NCBI RefSeq assembly: GCF_027627475.1
Contig: NZ_CP115484.1
Span: 1,115,501-1,179,500 of the forward strand
DNA length: 64,000 nt
Reading direction: 5' to 3'
Source: Paenibacillus sp. SYP-B4298
GTDB taxonomy: Bacteria; Bacillota; Bacilli; Paenibacillales; Paenibacillaceae
Position numbers and translations under genes: made by a program. A model generated the notes under the pieces. That model did not search any database and was not told the DNA's origin. It saw nothing but the letters and a program-made list of their open reading frames with translations. Position 1 is the stretch's first letter. Each line of letters begins with the position of its first letter. Positions 1 to 9,054 of this stretch are shown piece by piece.

Positions 1-1
1 C

Positions 2-1423
2 ACGAAGAATAATTTTTTATATGTGGCTATCCCGATCCGCCCTGACCAAGCGAACTCGCCCATGGTGCGCCTTGCACTTAGCCTGAGCGAGGTGGAGGCG
101 AGCATCAGCAGGATGTGGATGGTGCTGCTGCTTGGCTTGCTGCTGCTCTTCGTCCTGGCGGCGCTGCTCTGTTACCGGATTGCGAAGGGACTGACTCAGC
201 CGCTGGAGCAAATATCCGGCGTGGCGAAGCGTATCAAGAATCAGGACTACGAGGCTCGTGTGAGCGGACCGCACAAAGGTGAAATCGGAGAGCTCGGTCA
301 ATCGATTAACGCGATGGCCGACAGCCTGCAGGAGCAGATGCGGCAGATTCGGCAAAATGAGACCCAACTGGAGAGCGTCCTTGAAAATATGATTAATGGC
401 ATCGTCATGATTGACCGCAGCGGCAAGGTGGTGCTGATGAATCAGCGAGCCGAAGAGGTGCTGGGCATCTCGGCCAAGGATTTTGTCGGCAGTCACTATA
501 ACGAGGCCAAGCAGCAATATGAACTCGCGCGCATGATTCAGGAGGGGCTGGAGCTGCGCCAGCATCTGAAGGAGGAGCTGACCTTCTACTTCCCGATTGA
601 GCGGCTACTGGAGCTGCATCTCGTCCCGGTGTTTCATGCAGGAGGAGAGTTCGGCGGCGCGCTGCTCGTCGTGCAGGACGTATCAGCGATCCGACGGCTG
701 GAGCGGATGCGCAGTGAATTTGTCGCGAATGTCTCCCATGAGCTGAAGACGCCGATTGCGGCTGTCAAGGGGTTTGCCGAGACGCTGCTCGGCGGGGCGG
801 TCGACGACCCGGAGATTTCCCGTTCCTTCTTGCAGATTATATTTGACGAGAGCGAGCGCCTGAATCGGCTGATCGGTGACATTCTGGAGCTATCGAAGGT
901 GGAGTCGCGGCGTATTCCGCTGCAATTCTCGCCGATCGAGATGTCCAGCTTCGTTGCCAAAGCGGTCGAGGTCATCTCGGCTGAGGCGGCCAAGAAGCGG
1001 ATTGTGCTGGAGATGAAGGTGGAGGAAGGCATCTATGTCGAGGCGGACGAGGATCGGCTGCTGCAAATTTTGATGAATCTGCTGTCCAACGGCATTAATT
1101 ATACGCCAGAGGGCGGGAAGGTGTCTGTAGCGGTCGAGCCGATGTACAAAAAGCAGGCGGGGCGCAAGACCGGGGAGCAGGATTATGACCATATTCGGAT
1201 TCGTATTACCGATACAGGCATCGGCATTCCGAAGAAGGATCTGCCGCGCATCTTCGAGCGGTTCTACCGGGTGGACAAGGCGCGATCGCGCAGCTCGGGC
1301 GGAACAGGACTTGGCCTCTCGATCGTCAAGCATCTGGTGGAGCTGCATAAGGGAAGCATAACCGTTGACAGTGTGGTAGGAGTCGGCTCGACATTCTCGA
1401 TCGAGCTTCCGGTACTGCATTAA
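2..1423 (+). CDS. phoR: PhoR/PnpS-type sensor histidine kinase, 5' end outside window
   Basis: Membrane histidine kinase of the phosphate-sensing PhoR type. The frame is open to the left edge, so the first seen codon is not the start and most of the extracellular sensor is missing. Window residues ~38-60 form one transmembrane helix. A HAMP linker follows (about 61-115), then a PAS domain (about 118-230) and a HisKA domain with the phospho-acceptor in SHELKTP (His ~246). The HATPase domain shows an N box (NLLSNGINYTP), DTGIGIP and GGTGLGLSIVKHL. All catalytic motifs are intact. The gene precedes a PhoP-type regulator, the reverse of the usual phoP-phoR order, and PHO-box-like repeats lie between them. 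It could instead pair with a regulator just upstream of the window. Class is certain; PhoR identity rests on HAMP-PAS architecture and the nearby pst operon. Confidence 0.85.
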   Translation, partial: TKNNFLYVAIPIRPDQANSPMVRLALSLSEVEASISRMWMVLLLGLLLLFVLAALLCYRIAKGLTQPLEQISGVAKRIKNQDYEARVSGPHKGEIGELGQSINAMADSLQEQMRQIRQNETQLESVLENMINGIVMIDRSGKVVLMNQRAEEVLGISAKDFVGSHYNEAKQQYELARMIQEGLELRQHLKEELTFYFPIERLLELHLVPVFHAGGEFGGALLVVQDVSAIRRLERMRSEFVANVSHELKTPIAAVKGFAETLLGGAVDDPEISRSFLQIIFDESERLNRLIGDILELSKVESRRIPLQFSPIEMSSFVAKAVEVISAEAAKKRIVLEMKVEEGIYVEADEDRLLQILMNLLSNGINYTPEGGKVSVAVEPMYKKQAGRKTGEQDYDHIRIRITDTGIGIPKKDLPRIFERFYRVDKARSRSSGGTGLGLSIVKHLVELHKGSITVDSVVGVGSTFSIELPVLH

Positions 1424-1444
1424 CTGCATAAGTTCAAATGGCAC

Positions 1445-1507
1445 TTTACATTGTGTTTACATTGTTTTAATCTATTTTTTATAAAGACATTGTAAACTGA
1501 GTGTAAG
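1445..1507 (+). promoter_or_regulatory. PHO-box-like direct repeats upstream of phoP
   Basis: TTTACA occurs at 1445-1450 and 1456-1461, exactly 11 bp apart. TGTAAA (1491-1496) and TGTAAG (1502-1507) form the same 11-bp repeat on the other strand. The PhoP box of Bacillus is a direct repeat of TT(A/T/C)ACA with 5-nt spacing, so both pairs fit. This suggests autoregulation of the downstream response regulator by phosphate starvation. No experimental support is available from sequence alone. Confidence 0.6.
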
Positions 1508-1523
1508 ACGGATGTTCTCACAA

Positions 1524-1555
1524 GGCGGCGCATGCTTCATCGAAGGAGCGCCGCC
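1524..1555 (+). repeat. GC-rich hairpin in the phoP leader
   Basis: GGCGGCGC (1524-1531) pairs perfectly with GCGCCGCC (1548-1555) around a 16-nt loop. No T-tract follows, so it is a poor intrinsic terminator. Its arms are nearly the same as those of the hairpin at 4207-4247, which suggests a small dispersed intergenic element rather than a phoP-specific structure. Confidence 0.5.
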
Positions 1556-1639
1556 TCACTGCTTGCCTCCCGCCGTACAAGCCTGCGGCTGGATGTGCAA
1601 GCCGTGCGAATCTGTGAAGTCGCAAACTGGAGGTAGAGC

Positions 1640-2359
1640 ATGTCGCAAAAGGTGCTAGTCATAGAAGATGAGCCGACACTGGCTCGGTTGCTATCGTATA
1701 ATCTGATGCAGGAGGGCTATGAGACGACGGTGGTCGATCATGGCGCAGAGGGCTTGCAGGTTGCGCTGCAAGGCAGCTTCGAATTGATTATCCTGGATAT
1801 CATGCTGCCCGGCATGAATGGGTTCGAGGTGCTGACGAAGCTGCGTCAGAACCGGATTGCGACACCTGTCATTATATTGACGGCACGCAATGCGGAGGAG
1901 GAAGTTGTGCAAGGGCTCAAGCATGGTGCGGATGATTACATTACGAAGCCGTTCGGCGTAGCCGAGCTGTTGGCGCGTGTATCCGCGGTGCTGCGCCGTT
2001 CGCAGAACGAGGAAGTGCGAAGCAAGGAGCAGACCGAGAAGGTCATTACGGCCGGTGTGCTCTCCATCTACCCCGAAAAGTATGAGGTCGTGCTTGACGG
2101 CGAGGTCGTGCCGCTGCGTCCGAAGGAATTCGAGGTGCTGCTGTATCTTGTACAGCGTCCAGGCATGGTCATCACTCGCGATGATCTGATGAATGTGGTC
2201 TGGGGCTTCGATTATATCGGCGGCCAGCGCACGGTGGATGTGCATGTCAGCTCACTGCGCAAGAAGCTGGAGTTAGGCCAGCAGTCGGTACAGATCGAGT
2301 CGATTCGTGGTGTAGGCTACAAGCTCGTGATGCCCAAAAAGCTCGTCACCCCCATGTAA
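1640..2359 (+). CDS. phoP: PhoP/PhoB-type response regulator
   Basis: OmpR/PhoB-family transcription factor of 239 residues, the normal length. The receiver domain (1-120) has the acidic pair E9/D10, phospho-acceptor D53 in LDIMLPG and K103 in TKPFG. The C-terminal winged helix (about 135-232) contains the RPKEFEVLLYL start and the VDVHVSSLRKKLE and RGVGYKL signature blocks. A ribosome binding site, TGGAGG, lies just upstream of the ATG. The gene has its own 216-bp upstream region with PHO-box-like repeats and a hairpin. Together with the kinase to its left and pst genes 7.7 kb to the right, the best call is PhoP, which controls phosphate-starvation genes. A second PhoP-like paralogue upstream of the window cannot be excluded. 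Confidence 0.8.
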   Translation: MSQKVLVIEDEPTLARLLSYNLMQEGYETTVVDHGAEGLQVALQGSFELIILDIMLPGMNGFEVLTKLRQNRIATPVIILTARNAEEEVVQGLKHGADDYITKPFGVAELLARVSAVLRRSQNEEVRSKEQTEKVITAGVLSIYPEKYEVVLDGEVVPLRPKEFEVLLYLVQRPGMVITRDDLMNVVWGFDYIGGQRTVDVHVSSLRKKLELGQQSVQIESIRGVGYKLVMPKKLVTPM

Positions 2360-2509
2360 AGGGAGAGGCGAGCTCTATGTGTTTGTTCCGTCATCGCAAG
2401 CGATCACCTGCGCAGGTAACGCATACATCGCAAGCTTCACACGAAAGGCCAATGTGCAGTCCCCAAGCCATGTGGGTCTTTCGGGTTGCTGCAGTGAGGC
2501 GGCCGCGCG

Positions 2510-3385
2510 CTAGGCTTGTCCCTGATTCCATGCGAACATCCGCTTCTGGTACTCCTTCGGAGAGCAAGCGTGGTATTTTCTAAACATTTTGTAGAAATGC
2601 GCCATATTGGGCATGCCGATCAGCTCGCCGACCTCGGCGATGCTCACATCGCGGGTGAGCAGCAGCCGTTCCGCCCATTTGATTTTGCGGTAATTCACAT
2701 ATTCGGTGAAGGACATGCCGAATGTCTTCTTGAAGAATTTGACGAAGTAATAATAGCTCATATTAGCCAATTGGCACACCTCATTGATGGAGATGCGGTC
2801 GCCGAGCCGATCCTCGACATAACTAAGCACCGGCTTCATTCGCTGTCTATCGAAGCTCTCCCGCTCGGTCAGCACCTTGCGCTGGTCATTGCGGAGCAGC
2901 AGCAGAATGATCTTCTTCACAAGCAGATCGACAGCCAGTTCATAGCCCGTCTGCTTCTCCGAGGTTTCCACCTGAATCTCCCGCATAATCGCAGCGATCT
3001 GCTGCTTCACCTGCGGCTTCTCATTAAAAATATAATTAATGCGGCTAAGCGGCTGCTCCGCTTCAAAGAAATACCGAATATAAGGCATCGTGCTATGGTC
3101 AAAAAATTGCTCCAGGTCAAATTGCACGACCACATAGCGTAGCGGACAGCCGATGCTGCGGTCGCGGTGCAGTTGGGAATTGCCGATGATCGCAATATCT
3201 CCTGCATGAAGCTGGTAATACTCGTCATCGACATATACATCCAATACACCCGATTCAATCAGAAGCAGCTCCACCTCACGATGATAATGCCAATCGATCA
3301 TCCGGTCGTCGGTTCTCTCCGTTACAATGACATGCAAAGACAAAAGAGGGTTTTCATACTGAACCTTCTCATTATAATACTCCAT
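2510..3385 (-). CDS. AraC-family regulator with cupin sensor domain
   Basis: Transcription factor of about 291 residues with an N-terminal cupin-like ligand-binding domain (His-rich DWHYHREVELLLI, then DIAIIGNSQLH) and a C-terminal double helix-turn-helix (SINEVCQLANMSYYYFVKFF and VSIAEVGELIGM, ending CSPKEYQKR). This is the layout of regulators of sugar or glycoside use in Paenibacillus. The frame extends 14 codons further up, but the ATG at 3385 is chosen because AAGGAGAGG sits 8 nt before it and no such signal precedes the outer ATG. The gene is convergent with phoP and divergent from the DUF420 gene. No sugar enzyme or transporter lies next to it, so the ligand is unknown. Confidence 0.8.
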   Translation of the reverse strand: MEYYNEKVQYENPLLSLHVIVTERTDDRMIDWHYHREVELLLIESGVLDVYVDDEYYQLHAGDIAIIGNSQLHRDRSIGCPLRYVVVQFDLEQFFDHSTMPYIRYFFEAEQPLSRINYIFNEKPQVKQQIAAIMREIQVETSEKQTGYELAVDLLVKKIILLLLRNDQRKVLTERESFDRQRMKPVLSYVEDRLGDRISINEVCQLANMSYYYFVKFFKKTFGMSFTEYVNYRKIKWAERLLLTRDVSIAEVGELIGMPNMAHFYKMFRKYHACSPKEYQKRMFAWNQGQA

Positions 3386-3635
3386 GGACAAGGCCTCTCC
3401 TTGGTAAAATGGCATCCTGTCAGCCATACTGTGTATTGTAGTGCCATCGCAGGGTCTTCACTATACTTTAGTCTATTCGGAGCGCGAATAGCAAGTCAGC
3501 AGGCCGCTTTTGGAGTATGGTCAAAAAACTGTTATAACTATCTGCAAAAAACGGTTGTGTCGGCGGCACAGATTGTCTATTCTAAAGCTATGTGCTTTAA
3601 AGCTCAGGATTCATATTGATTTGAGGGGTGTCAGG

Positions 3636-4160
3636 ATGAAACAAAAACGTAGCTTTACGCTGCCGATCGTCATTTTCTCTATTGTGCTGGTCGGTACGAT
3701 CGGCCTGCTGTTTTTTTTGCCGGCGTATGAGGGCGAGGTTGGCTTTGATGTCACCATTTTACCGTTATTGAATGCCATCTATAATTTGTTCACCTTCAGC
3801 TTTCTGGTCATCTCGCTAATTGCGGTCAAGAAGGGGAACATCAATAGGCACCGCAATTTTATTATGTGTGCCTTCGTGTCCACTGCCTTATTTCTGGTCA
3901 CGTATGTGGTCTACCATTTCCTGACGGAGCCGACTCCGTTCGGCGGCGGGCCCATCATGAAGATGATCTATTTCTTCGTGCTGTTTAGTCATATTCTGCT
4001 CGCGATCGTCAATGTGCCGCTCGCGCTGATTGCTGTCGTTCGCGGCTTCAATATGCAGATTGAGAAGCACCGCAGGATCGCCCGCTGGACGATGCCGGTG
4101 TGGCTGTACGTCAGTGCAACAGGCGTGCTCGTCTATATACTGATCTCCCCATATTATTAA
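3636..4160 (+). CDS. DUF420 (YozB/CtaM-like) membrane protein
   Basis: Small integral membrane protein of 174 residues with about five transmembrane segments and a DUF420 pattern: conserved histidines in NRHRNFIM, VVYHFLT, FSHILLAIVNVPLALI and EKHRRIARWTMPVWLYVS. Family members such as staphylococcal CtaM are needed for maturation of aa3-type cytochrome oxidase, so a role in haem-copper oxidase assembly is the best guess. The ATG at 3636 is chosen because it follows TCAGG and begins the hydrophobic family N-terminus; the upstream open frame does not look coding. The gene stands alone, with no oxidase gene nearby. Confidence 0.7.
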   Translation: MKQKRSFTLPIVIFSIVLVGTIGLLFFLPAYEGEVGFDVTILPLLNAIYNLFTFSFLVISLIAVKKGNINRHRNFIMCAFVSTALFLVTYVVYHFLTEPTPFGGGPIMKMIYFFVLFSHILLAIVNVPLALIAVVRGFNMQIEKHRRIARWTMPVWLYVSATGVLVYILISPYY

Positions 4161-4206
4161 GGCTTGCATTGCGGCGCCCATCAGGCGCCATGAGGATCGC
4201 TTGCAC

Positions 4207-4247
4207 AGCGAGGCGGCGCTGGACTTCAGGTCTGGCGCCGCCTCGCT
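4207..4247 (+). terminator. 13-bp GC-rich stem-loop between convergent genes
   Basis: AGCGAGGCGGCGC (4207-4219) pairs perfectly with GCGCCGCCTCGCT (4235-4247) around a 15-nt loop. It sits between the convergent DUF420 and manC-like genes and may end transcription from one or both sides, but no U-tract follows on either strand. The inner arm repeats that of the 1524-1555 hairpin. Confidence 0.4.
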
Positions 4248-4356
4248 GCATGTGGGCTGTAATTTGGCTAACAGGGCGCCGCGTGCGTATCGCTTCACCC
4301 CTAGCAGCATAAGTCTGCCAATTTCCGCTGATTTCTGCGTAGCAGTGCCATAACTT

Positions 4357-5712
4357 CTAGGTCTGCTCAAGGCACTCACGCGCAAGCTCATGCTTATCGT
4401 CCTCCAGCAGCCGTTCTCCAAGCTGCACTTCAATCCATTCGAGAGCTCTAGTCCCAGAACATATGCCGTGCGGCATCCCCGGCGGAATGTCCAGTACTGT
4501 GCCAGGTTCGACATTGCGCTGCTGCCCCTGACAGAAGAAGCGCCCTCTCCCGCTCACCACTGTCCAGACTGTATGCCTGCGGCGATGGAGGTGATAGCTG
4601 GTGCTTGCGCAAGGCGTCATCGACACCTTGCGTGTCCAGCATTCTGATCCGGATGCGGAGCGGCTGTAATCCAGCGTCCGCATATGCCCCCAGCGCTTTT
4701 CCTCCATCCAGGTGACCGCATCGGCGACAGGGTGCAGTTGCTTGATCCGGTCGGCGTTCTCCCGGCTGGCGACAAGCACTCCGGCGGCACTCGCGGCTAC
4801 GATGATCTCCGGCACATCGATGACATGGACGGGGCAAGCCAGCTCGTTGACCAGCCAGGTGCCAGGCGAGCCGGCTGATATGCTGCCCGCTCCAATCTGC
4901 CGCTGGCCGATCTCTGAGGTTAAGGCAGACCAGCTACCCAGGTCTTTCCATGCTCTCGTATAGCGAAGCACAATGGCGTGGGAGCAATGCTCTGCGACTT
5001 CCTCGTCGAAGCTAAGGGTCGCCAGCTTCGCATAGCGCTGCAAGAGCTGCTCCGGGTTCAGCGGCAGCCCTCGCTCCTTCATCAGTTGCAGCATATAGCC
5101 AAGCCGAAAGGCGAAGACGCCGCAATTCCATAGTGCGCCTTCTGCAATCAGCGCTGCCGCGCTTGTCTTGTCCGGCTTCTCTGTGAAGCGGCTAACCCGT
5201 GAATAGGCTGGGCACGTCTTGGTCTGCTGCGGCACAATGTACCCGTATTGCGTAGAAGGATGGTCAGGGCTGCAGCCAATAAGCGCGAGCTCTGCACCGG
5301 ACTGCGCCAGCGCGTCCGGCAGTTGCCTTAGCAGGCTGAGGAAGGGCTGCTCTGCATACATATCGGCTGGCAGCACGCACACCGTCTCCTCGTCCCCGGC
5401 TGCGCCCGCAGTGTAGAGGGAGGCAGCGGCGAGCGCGATGGCGTGGAAGGTGCCTCGCTTATGCGGCTCGCTCCAGATCGCGAGCTTCTCGCCACAATGC
5501 TGGCGGGTCAATTCGACCTGGCTCGCATGAGTGACGATGGCTGCTGTCTGCAGCAGACCTGCCTGCTCCAACTGATTGCATATCCGCTCAAGCATGGACT
5601 GGGGAGCGCCGCTGTCATCATTCAGCAGCCTTAGAAATACCTTTGTACGTGCGCCGCTTGACCAGGGCCAGAGCCTCTGCCCGGAGCCGCCCGACAGCAA
5701 AACAATTCGCAC
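4357..5712 (-). CDS. Mannose-1-phosphate guanylyltransferase-like (ManC-type) protein
   Basis: 451-residue sugar nucleotidyltransferase with C-terminal cupin, the type II ManC/AlgA layout that makes GDP-mannose for surface polysaccharides. The nucleotidyltransferase signature is GGSGQRLWPWSS with K24 in the position of the family PKQFL lysine, then PAD at 115-117 and FTEKP at 176-180. The cupin (about 340-450) begins at RWG but departs from the isomerase metal motif: the family pattern HHHRAEHW reads HRRRHTVW (376-383), so the usual Glu and last His are replaced. Isomerase activity is therefore doubtful. Translation starts at GTG 5712 after GGAGGG. It lies 51 bp downstream of the DUF6492 gene, probably in one operon. 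Another nucleotide-sugar product is possible. Confidence 0.75.
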   Translation of the reverse strand: MRIVLLSGGSGQRLWPWSSGARTKVFLRLLNDDSGAPQSMLERICNQLEQAGLLQTAAIVTHASQVELTRQHCGEKLAIWSEPHKRGTFHAIALAAASLYTAGAAGDEETVCVLPADMYAEQPFLSLLRQLPDALAQSGAELALIGCSPDHPSTQYGYIVPQQTKTCPAYSRVSRFTEKPDKTSAAALIAEGALWNCGVFAFRLGYMLQLMKERGLPLNPEQLLQRYAKLATLSFDEEVAEHCSHAIVLRYTRAWKDLGSWSALTSEIGQRQIGAGSISAGSPGTWLVNELACPVHVIDVPEIIVAASAAGVLVASRENADRIKQLHPVADAVTWMEEKRWGHMRTLDYSRSASGSECWTRKVSMTPCASTSYHLHRRRHTVWTVVSGRGRFFCQGQQRNVEPGTVLDIPPGMPHGICSGTRALEWIEVQLGERLLEDDKHELARECLEQT

Positions 5713-5763
5713 GGCTAACCCTCCTCTCGTCCGGCGCAGAGATGATGCGCCAATTTCCCAAGA

Positions 5764-6675
5764 TCACGCCTTGCTCCGCTGCGATCCAGGACGGCGGACA
5801 TAGGCCCTGCGCTTATGGAAGGAGAGCGAGCGGTATCGCAGCGCCAGGGAGGCAAGCTTGCCCGGAGTCAGCAACGACGCCTCTGTCGACAAGCTTTTAT
5901 TCTGCGCAGGCTTAAAGCGGATTCTATCGGGCTGCTGGGCATACAGATAGTTGCCATACGTTTCGAATTCGGAGAATCCGAACTGCTTATGCTTACGGAT
6001 GCTGTTCATAATGGCAGTATGCCATTTAACGCCATGCCGCTGCTCAATGACCTTCTTCAACTCACGCACCTTGCGTTTGTCCATGAGCATGTAATGGGCG
6101 ACAAAGGAGCGGGGGGATGAAGCTTTTCTGCCAAGCAGCCGGGCATAGGTTACGAAATATTCATCCTGGCTCCAGCGGCGGGTATAGAAGACATGTTTGG
6201 CGCCAGACTTGAAGCGATGCGGTCGAAGTAGCACGGTATCGGCATCGATAACGAGATAATGGCTCTGCCGGCCCAGCTTCTCTCCTGCCAGCTTGAGCAA
6301 CTGCTGATAGAGCCAGCCGGAGCGTTCCCAGCGCTTGGAGCGGTATTGAATCTGCTTCTTGGTAAAAGGCAGCAGTGTCCGCTCATCAACGAAGGTGCAG
6401 CCCTTCTTGCGGCAGAGCTCGCGGATGCGGGGCAGATCGGGCGAGACAATCATCAGCTTGTCGATCGGATGGCGAACCTGCTTGCGCACGCTATCGATGA
6501 CATACGGAAGCGTGCCGATGTCCTTCTCAATGGCCGGGATGAATACATCAATCGTTAGCTTGCTGTGAGTTCCGCTGGTTTTGCTGCTGTCAGGGAGGTT
6601 AGTATGGTCGGACGGGCTTGAAGAATGAGCGGCACTACGTACCGACTGGATGAAGAGGGTGCCTGGTTTTGACAT
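5764..6675 (-). CDS. DUF6492 glycosyltransferase-like protein
   Basis: 303-residue soluble protein. After a Ser-rich N-terminal 40 residues it shows TIDVFIPAIEKD, a GT-A-like nucleotide-binding start, SGWLYQQLLKL (about 119-129) and a metal-binding DAD motif in YLVIDADTVLLRP (144-146). These features are typical of DUF6492, a family placed near exopolysaccharide genes and thought to act as glycosyltransferases. GGTGGAG precedes the ATG by 8 nt. The stop is 51 bp from the ManC-like start on the same strand, so the pair probably makes and uses an activated sugar for a surface glycan. The acceptor and donor are unknown. Confidence 0.7.
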   Translation of the reverse strand: MSKPGTLFIQSVRSAAHSSSPSDHTNLPDSSKTSGTHSKLTIDVFIPAIEKDIGTLPYVIDSVRKQVRHPIDKLMIVSPDLPRIRELCRKKGCTFVDERTLLPFTKKQIQYRSKRWERSGWLYQQLLKLAGEKLGRQSHYLVIDADTVLLRPHRFKSGAKHVFYTRRWSQDEYFVTYARLLGRKASSPRSFVAHYMLMDKRKVRELKKVIEQRHGVKWHTAIMNSIRKHKQFGFSEFETYGNYLYAQQPDRIRFKPAQNKSLSTEASLLTPGKLASLALRYRSLSFHKRRAYVRRPGSQRSKA

Positions 6676-6844
6676 TGTATATCTCCACCTACCTTTCCAT
6701 TGGGGCGTTCCACATGGGGAAGCACGGTGTAACCGATAGTGCTATGATATGAGCTTTGCTCCGATTTGAACTGGGCTGATAGCTATGGATGGAGTTTGTT
6801 ATAATAGCTGTAGCATTCTTAGTTCAAGAGAGGGGGGCTCTGCA

Positions 6845-7714
6845 ATGGCAGTCTTCGAGACGATGCTTCGTCATGAGAGGATCGATTTTGGCTATCGGCA
6901 CGATCAGCCTATCCAGGCCGTCTTCCATTCGCATATGGAATATGAAATTTTCTATTTTCACGAGGGTAGCTGCCGGTACTTGATCGGTGACAAAATCTAT
7001 GAGCTGGAGCCAGGCGATCTTATATTAATGCATGGCATGACGCTGCACTGCCCGAATATGAGCAAGCATCAGCCGTATGTCCGGACGATCTGTCACTTTG
7101 ATCCCGTCTATGTGGAGAGATTGATGCCGATACCGGGAGCACCCGAGCTGATGGAACCATTCAGACGGCTACAAAATATTCGTCTCCCGCTCAGCCCGGA
7201 CGAGCGCCAACTGGTGGAACGTCTGCTGGCAGATATGCACCACGCTTGGGACGACGGCGCACCGTCCGCATTATTCCGTTTTCACCTTCGGTTCTATGAG
7301 CTGCTGCTGTTTATCTTCGATAAGTGCAGTACGCATGCGTTGCCAGGTCTGCCGCCCCCATCGGAGAAGTTAGAGCATGTACAGCGTATGATCTCATTTA
7401 TGGAGGAGCATTACATGGAGGATATTCATCTGACAGACCTGGAGGAAGCGCTGCATCTGAATAAGCAGTATATGTCAAAGCTATTCAAGGAGGTTACCGG
7501 CGCGACAGTCTTCACGTATCTGTTTGAACGGCGAATCAATCAATCGCGCATCCTGATGACGATGCACCCGGAGATGAAGCTCACAGATATTTCCTATCAA
7601 GTAGGCTTCAAGCACCCGGCTCACTATAGCCGTGTTTTCAAGCGGCATATGGGAATGACACCGGAGCAATATCGCAGAAGTCTTGACTTTAACATTCCGT
7701 TAACCTCTACCTGA
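6845..7714 (+). CDS. AraC-family regulator with cupin domain
   Basis: 289-residue regulator. The N-terminal cupin-type arm (FHSHMEYEIFYFHEGSCRYLIG, EPGDLILMHGMTLHCP) binds a small ligand, and the C-terminal ~100 residues form the AraC double helix-turn-helix (DIHLTDLEEALHLNKQYMSK; LTDISYQVGFKHPAHYSRVFK; MTPEQYRR). The ATG at 6845 is used because a run of G (GAGGGGGG) lies just upstream; a 20-codon extension to 6785 has no ribosome binding site. The gene is divergent from the DUF6492/manC-like pair, so it may control that pair, but this is only positional inference. Confidence 0.8.
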   Translation: MAVFETMLRHERIDFGYRHDQPIQAVFHSHMEYEIFYFHEGSCRYLIGDKIYELEPGDLILMHGMTLHCPNMSKHQPYVRTICHFDPVYVERLMPIPGAPELMEPFRRLQNIRLPLSPDERQLVERLLADMHHAWDDGAPSALFRFHLRFYELLLFIFDKCSTHALPGLPPPSEKLEHVQRMISFMEEHYMEDIHLTDLEEALHLNKQYMSKLFKEVTGATVFTYLFERRINQSRILMTMHPEMKLTDISYQVGFKHPAHYSRVFKRHMGMTPEQYRRSLDFNIPLTST

Positions 7715-7827
7715 TGTTCGGATAACATTGTTTCGCTATCTTTGCCTTATAGATTGGTTAATTCAGGCAGACGCCATTCCGTGATGCCAGAACTGCCACT
7801 GCAAGCAAAAGCCGAGGGGGAATAGAC

Positions 7828-9054
7828 ATGAAGACGGCAATAAGGCAAGACGATGAAGTGAAAGTCATCAAGGAGGGAGCCCGGCAGCAAGAGGGCACAA
7901 AGCCTCAGGAAGCGGTAAACCCGCAGGGGGAGGGTGCGCTGCTGGTGCGCTATATCCGGCCATGTCAGGGCATACTACCAGATGAGCCGTGCCACGTGGT
8001 TGGCAAGCTATTCATGGCGCATGAGGGCGAGGAATGCGTGGTCGTTCATGATGGGCAGCAGCAGCCGATCGGGCTGGTGATGCGGGATCGTTTCTTCCGC
8101 AAATTGAGTATGCGTTACGGCACCGACCTGTATGGCGAGCGTCCGATTCGGGTGCTCATGCATGAGTCCCCATTCATAGCCGAGCTTGATCTGCCGCCGG
8201 AGGAGCTGATACACCGGGCTCTTAGCCGCCCTCATGGACAAGTCTATGACTGTGTCATCATCACGAGAGAGGGGAAATGGATCGGTATCGTGACGATGGC
8301 AGACCTGCTGGCGCTCTCCAGCGAGCTGCAGCGCCGAACTGTGCAAGCGCAGATCGATGTCATCCATAGCGTTCATGACAAGCTGAAGGGGATTCGGCGA
8401 GCCTCCGGCCAAGTTCATCATACGGCAAGAGAGGGGATCGAGCTGTCGGGGGAAATGGTCGACATGACGCTGCGTGGCAAGCTGGAGCTGGACCGTGTAC
8501 TGACGTCCAGCCGTCGCCTCTCCGAGCTGACCGCCGAGCAGCAGAAGGGAATGGCTGAGCTCAAGGAGCGAGGCAATGCCATCACTGAGGTCTCGAAGCT
8601 GATCCGCGAGCTGGCCGATCAGTGTGGTCTGCTGGCCATTAATGCAGCGATCGAGGCCGCTCGCGCCGGCGAGCACGGAGCCGGCTTCTCTGTGGTTGCC
8701 GATGAGATTCGCAAGCTCGCGCAACGGACGAAGCAGTCTGTCGATGAGATTCATCTGTTGACGAGCAGTATTCGAAGCGGAGTCGATACCGCTGCAGAAT
8801 GGATGGAGAGCGGACGCAAGGAGACACAGGATAGCGAGCGAGTGGCTCGTCATGCCGTGGAGCTATTCCATCAATTATTTGTTGCTGCTGGCAACAATAA
8901 GAACGGCTCGGAGATGATGGAGACTGTCTCGGCAGGCAGCCATCAGCATGCCAATCAGGTACTGGAGGAGATGGAGAGACTGCTTCGGGAGATGAAGCAT
9001 CAAGTCCAGACAAGCATGTCAAGCGCCCTGCGCACGAGCGGCGGATTCCAGTGA
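7828..9054 (+). CDS. Soluble CBS-domain/methyl-accepting chemotaxis signalling protein
   Basis: 408-residue protein without signal peptide or transmembrane helix. Residues ~25-175 look like a CBS pair ([42 protein letters not shown]). Residues ~195-370 form the MCP signalling coiled coil with the highly conserved hairpin tip around 268-300 ([31 protein letters not shown]). The protein should act in the cytoplasm, feeding a nucleotide or energy-state signal sensed by the CBS pair to CheA/CheW. GAGGGGG precedes the ATG. The last 55 bp overlap the 3' end of the convergent LysR gene. No che genes are in the window. Confidence 0.8.
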   Translation: MKTAIRQDDEVKVIKEGARQQEGTKPQEAVNPQGEGALLVRYIRPCQGILPDEPCHVVGKLFMAHEGEECVVVHDGQQQPIGLVMRDRFFRKLSMRYGTDLYGERPIRVLMHESPFIAELDLPPEELIHRALSRPHGQVYDCVIITREGKWIGIVTMADLLALSSELQRRTVQAQIDVIHSVHDKLKGIRRASGQVHHTAREGIELSGEMVDMTLRGKLELDRVLTSSRRLSELTAEQQKGMAELKERGNAITEVSKLIRELADQCGLLAINAAIEAARAGEHGAGFSVVADEIRKLAQRTKQSVDEIHLLTSSIRSGVDTAAEWMESGRKETQDSERVARHAVELFHQLFVAAGNNKNGSEMMETVSAGSHQHANQVLEEMERLLREMKHQVQTSMSSALRTSGGFQ

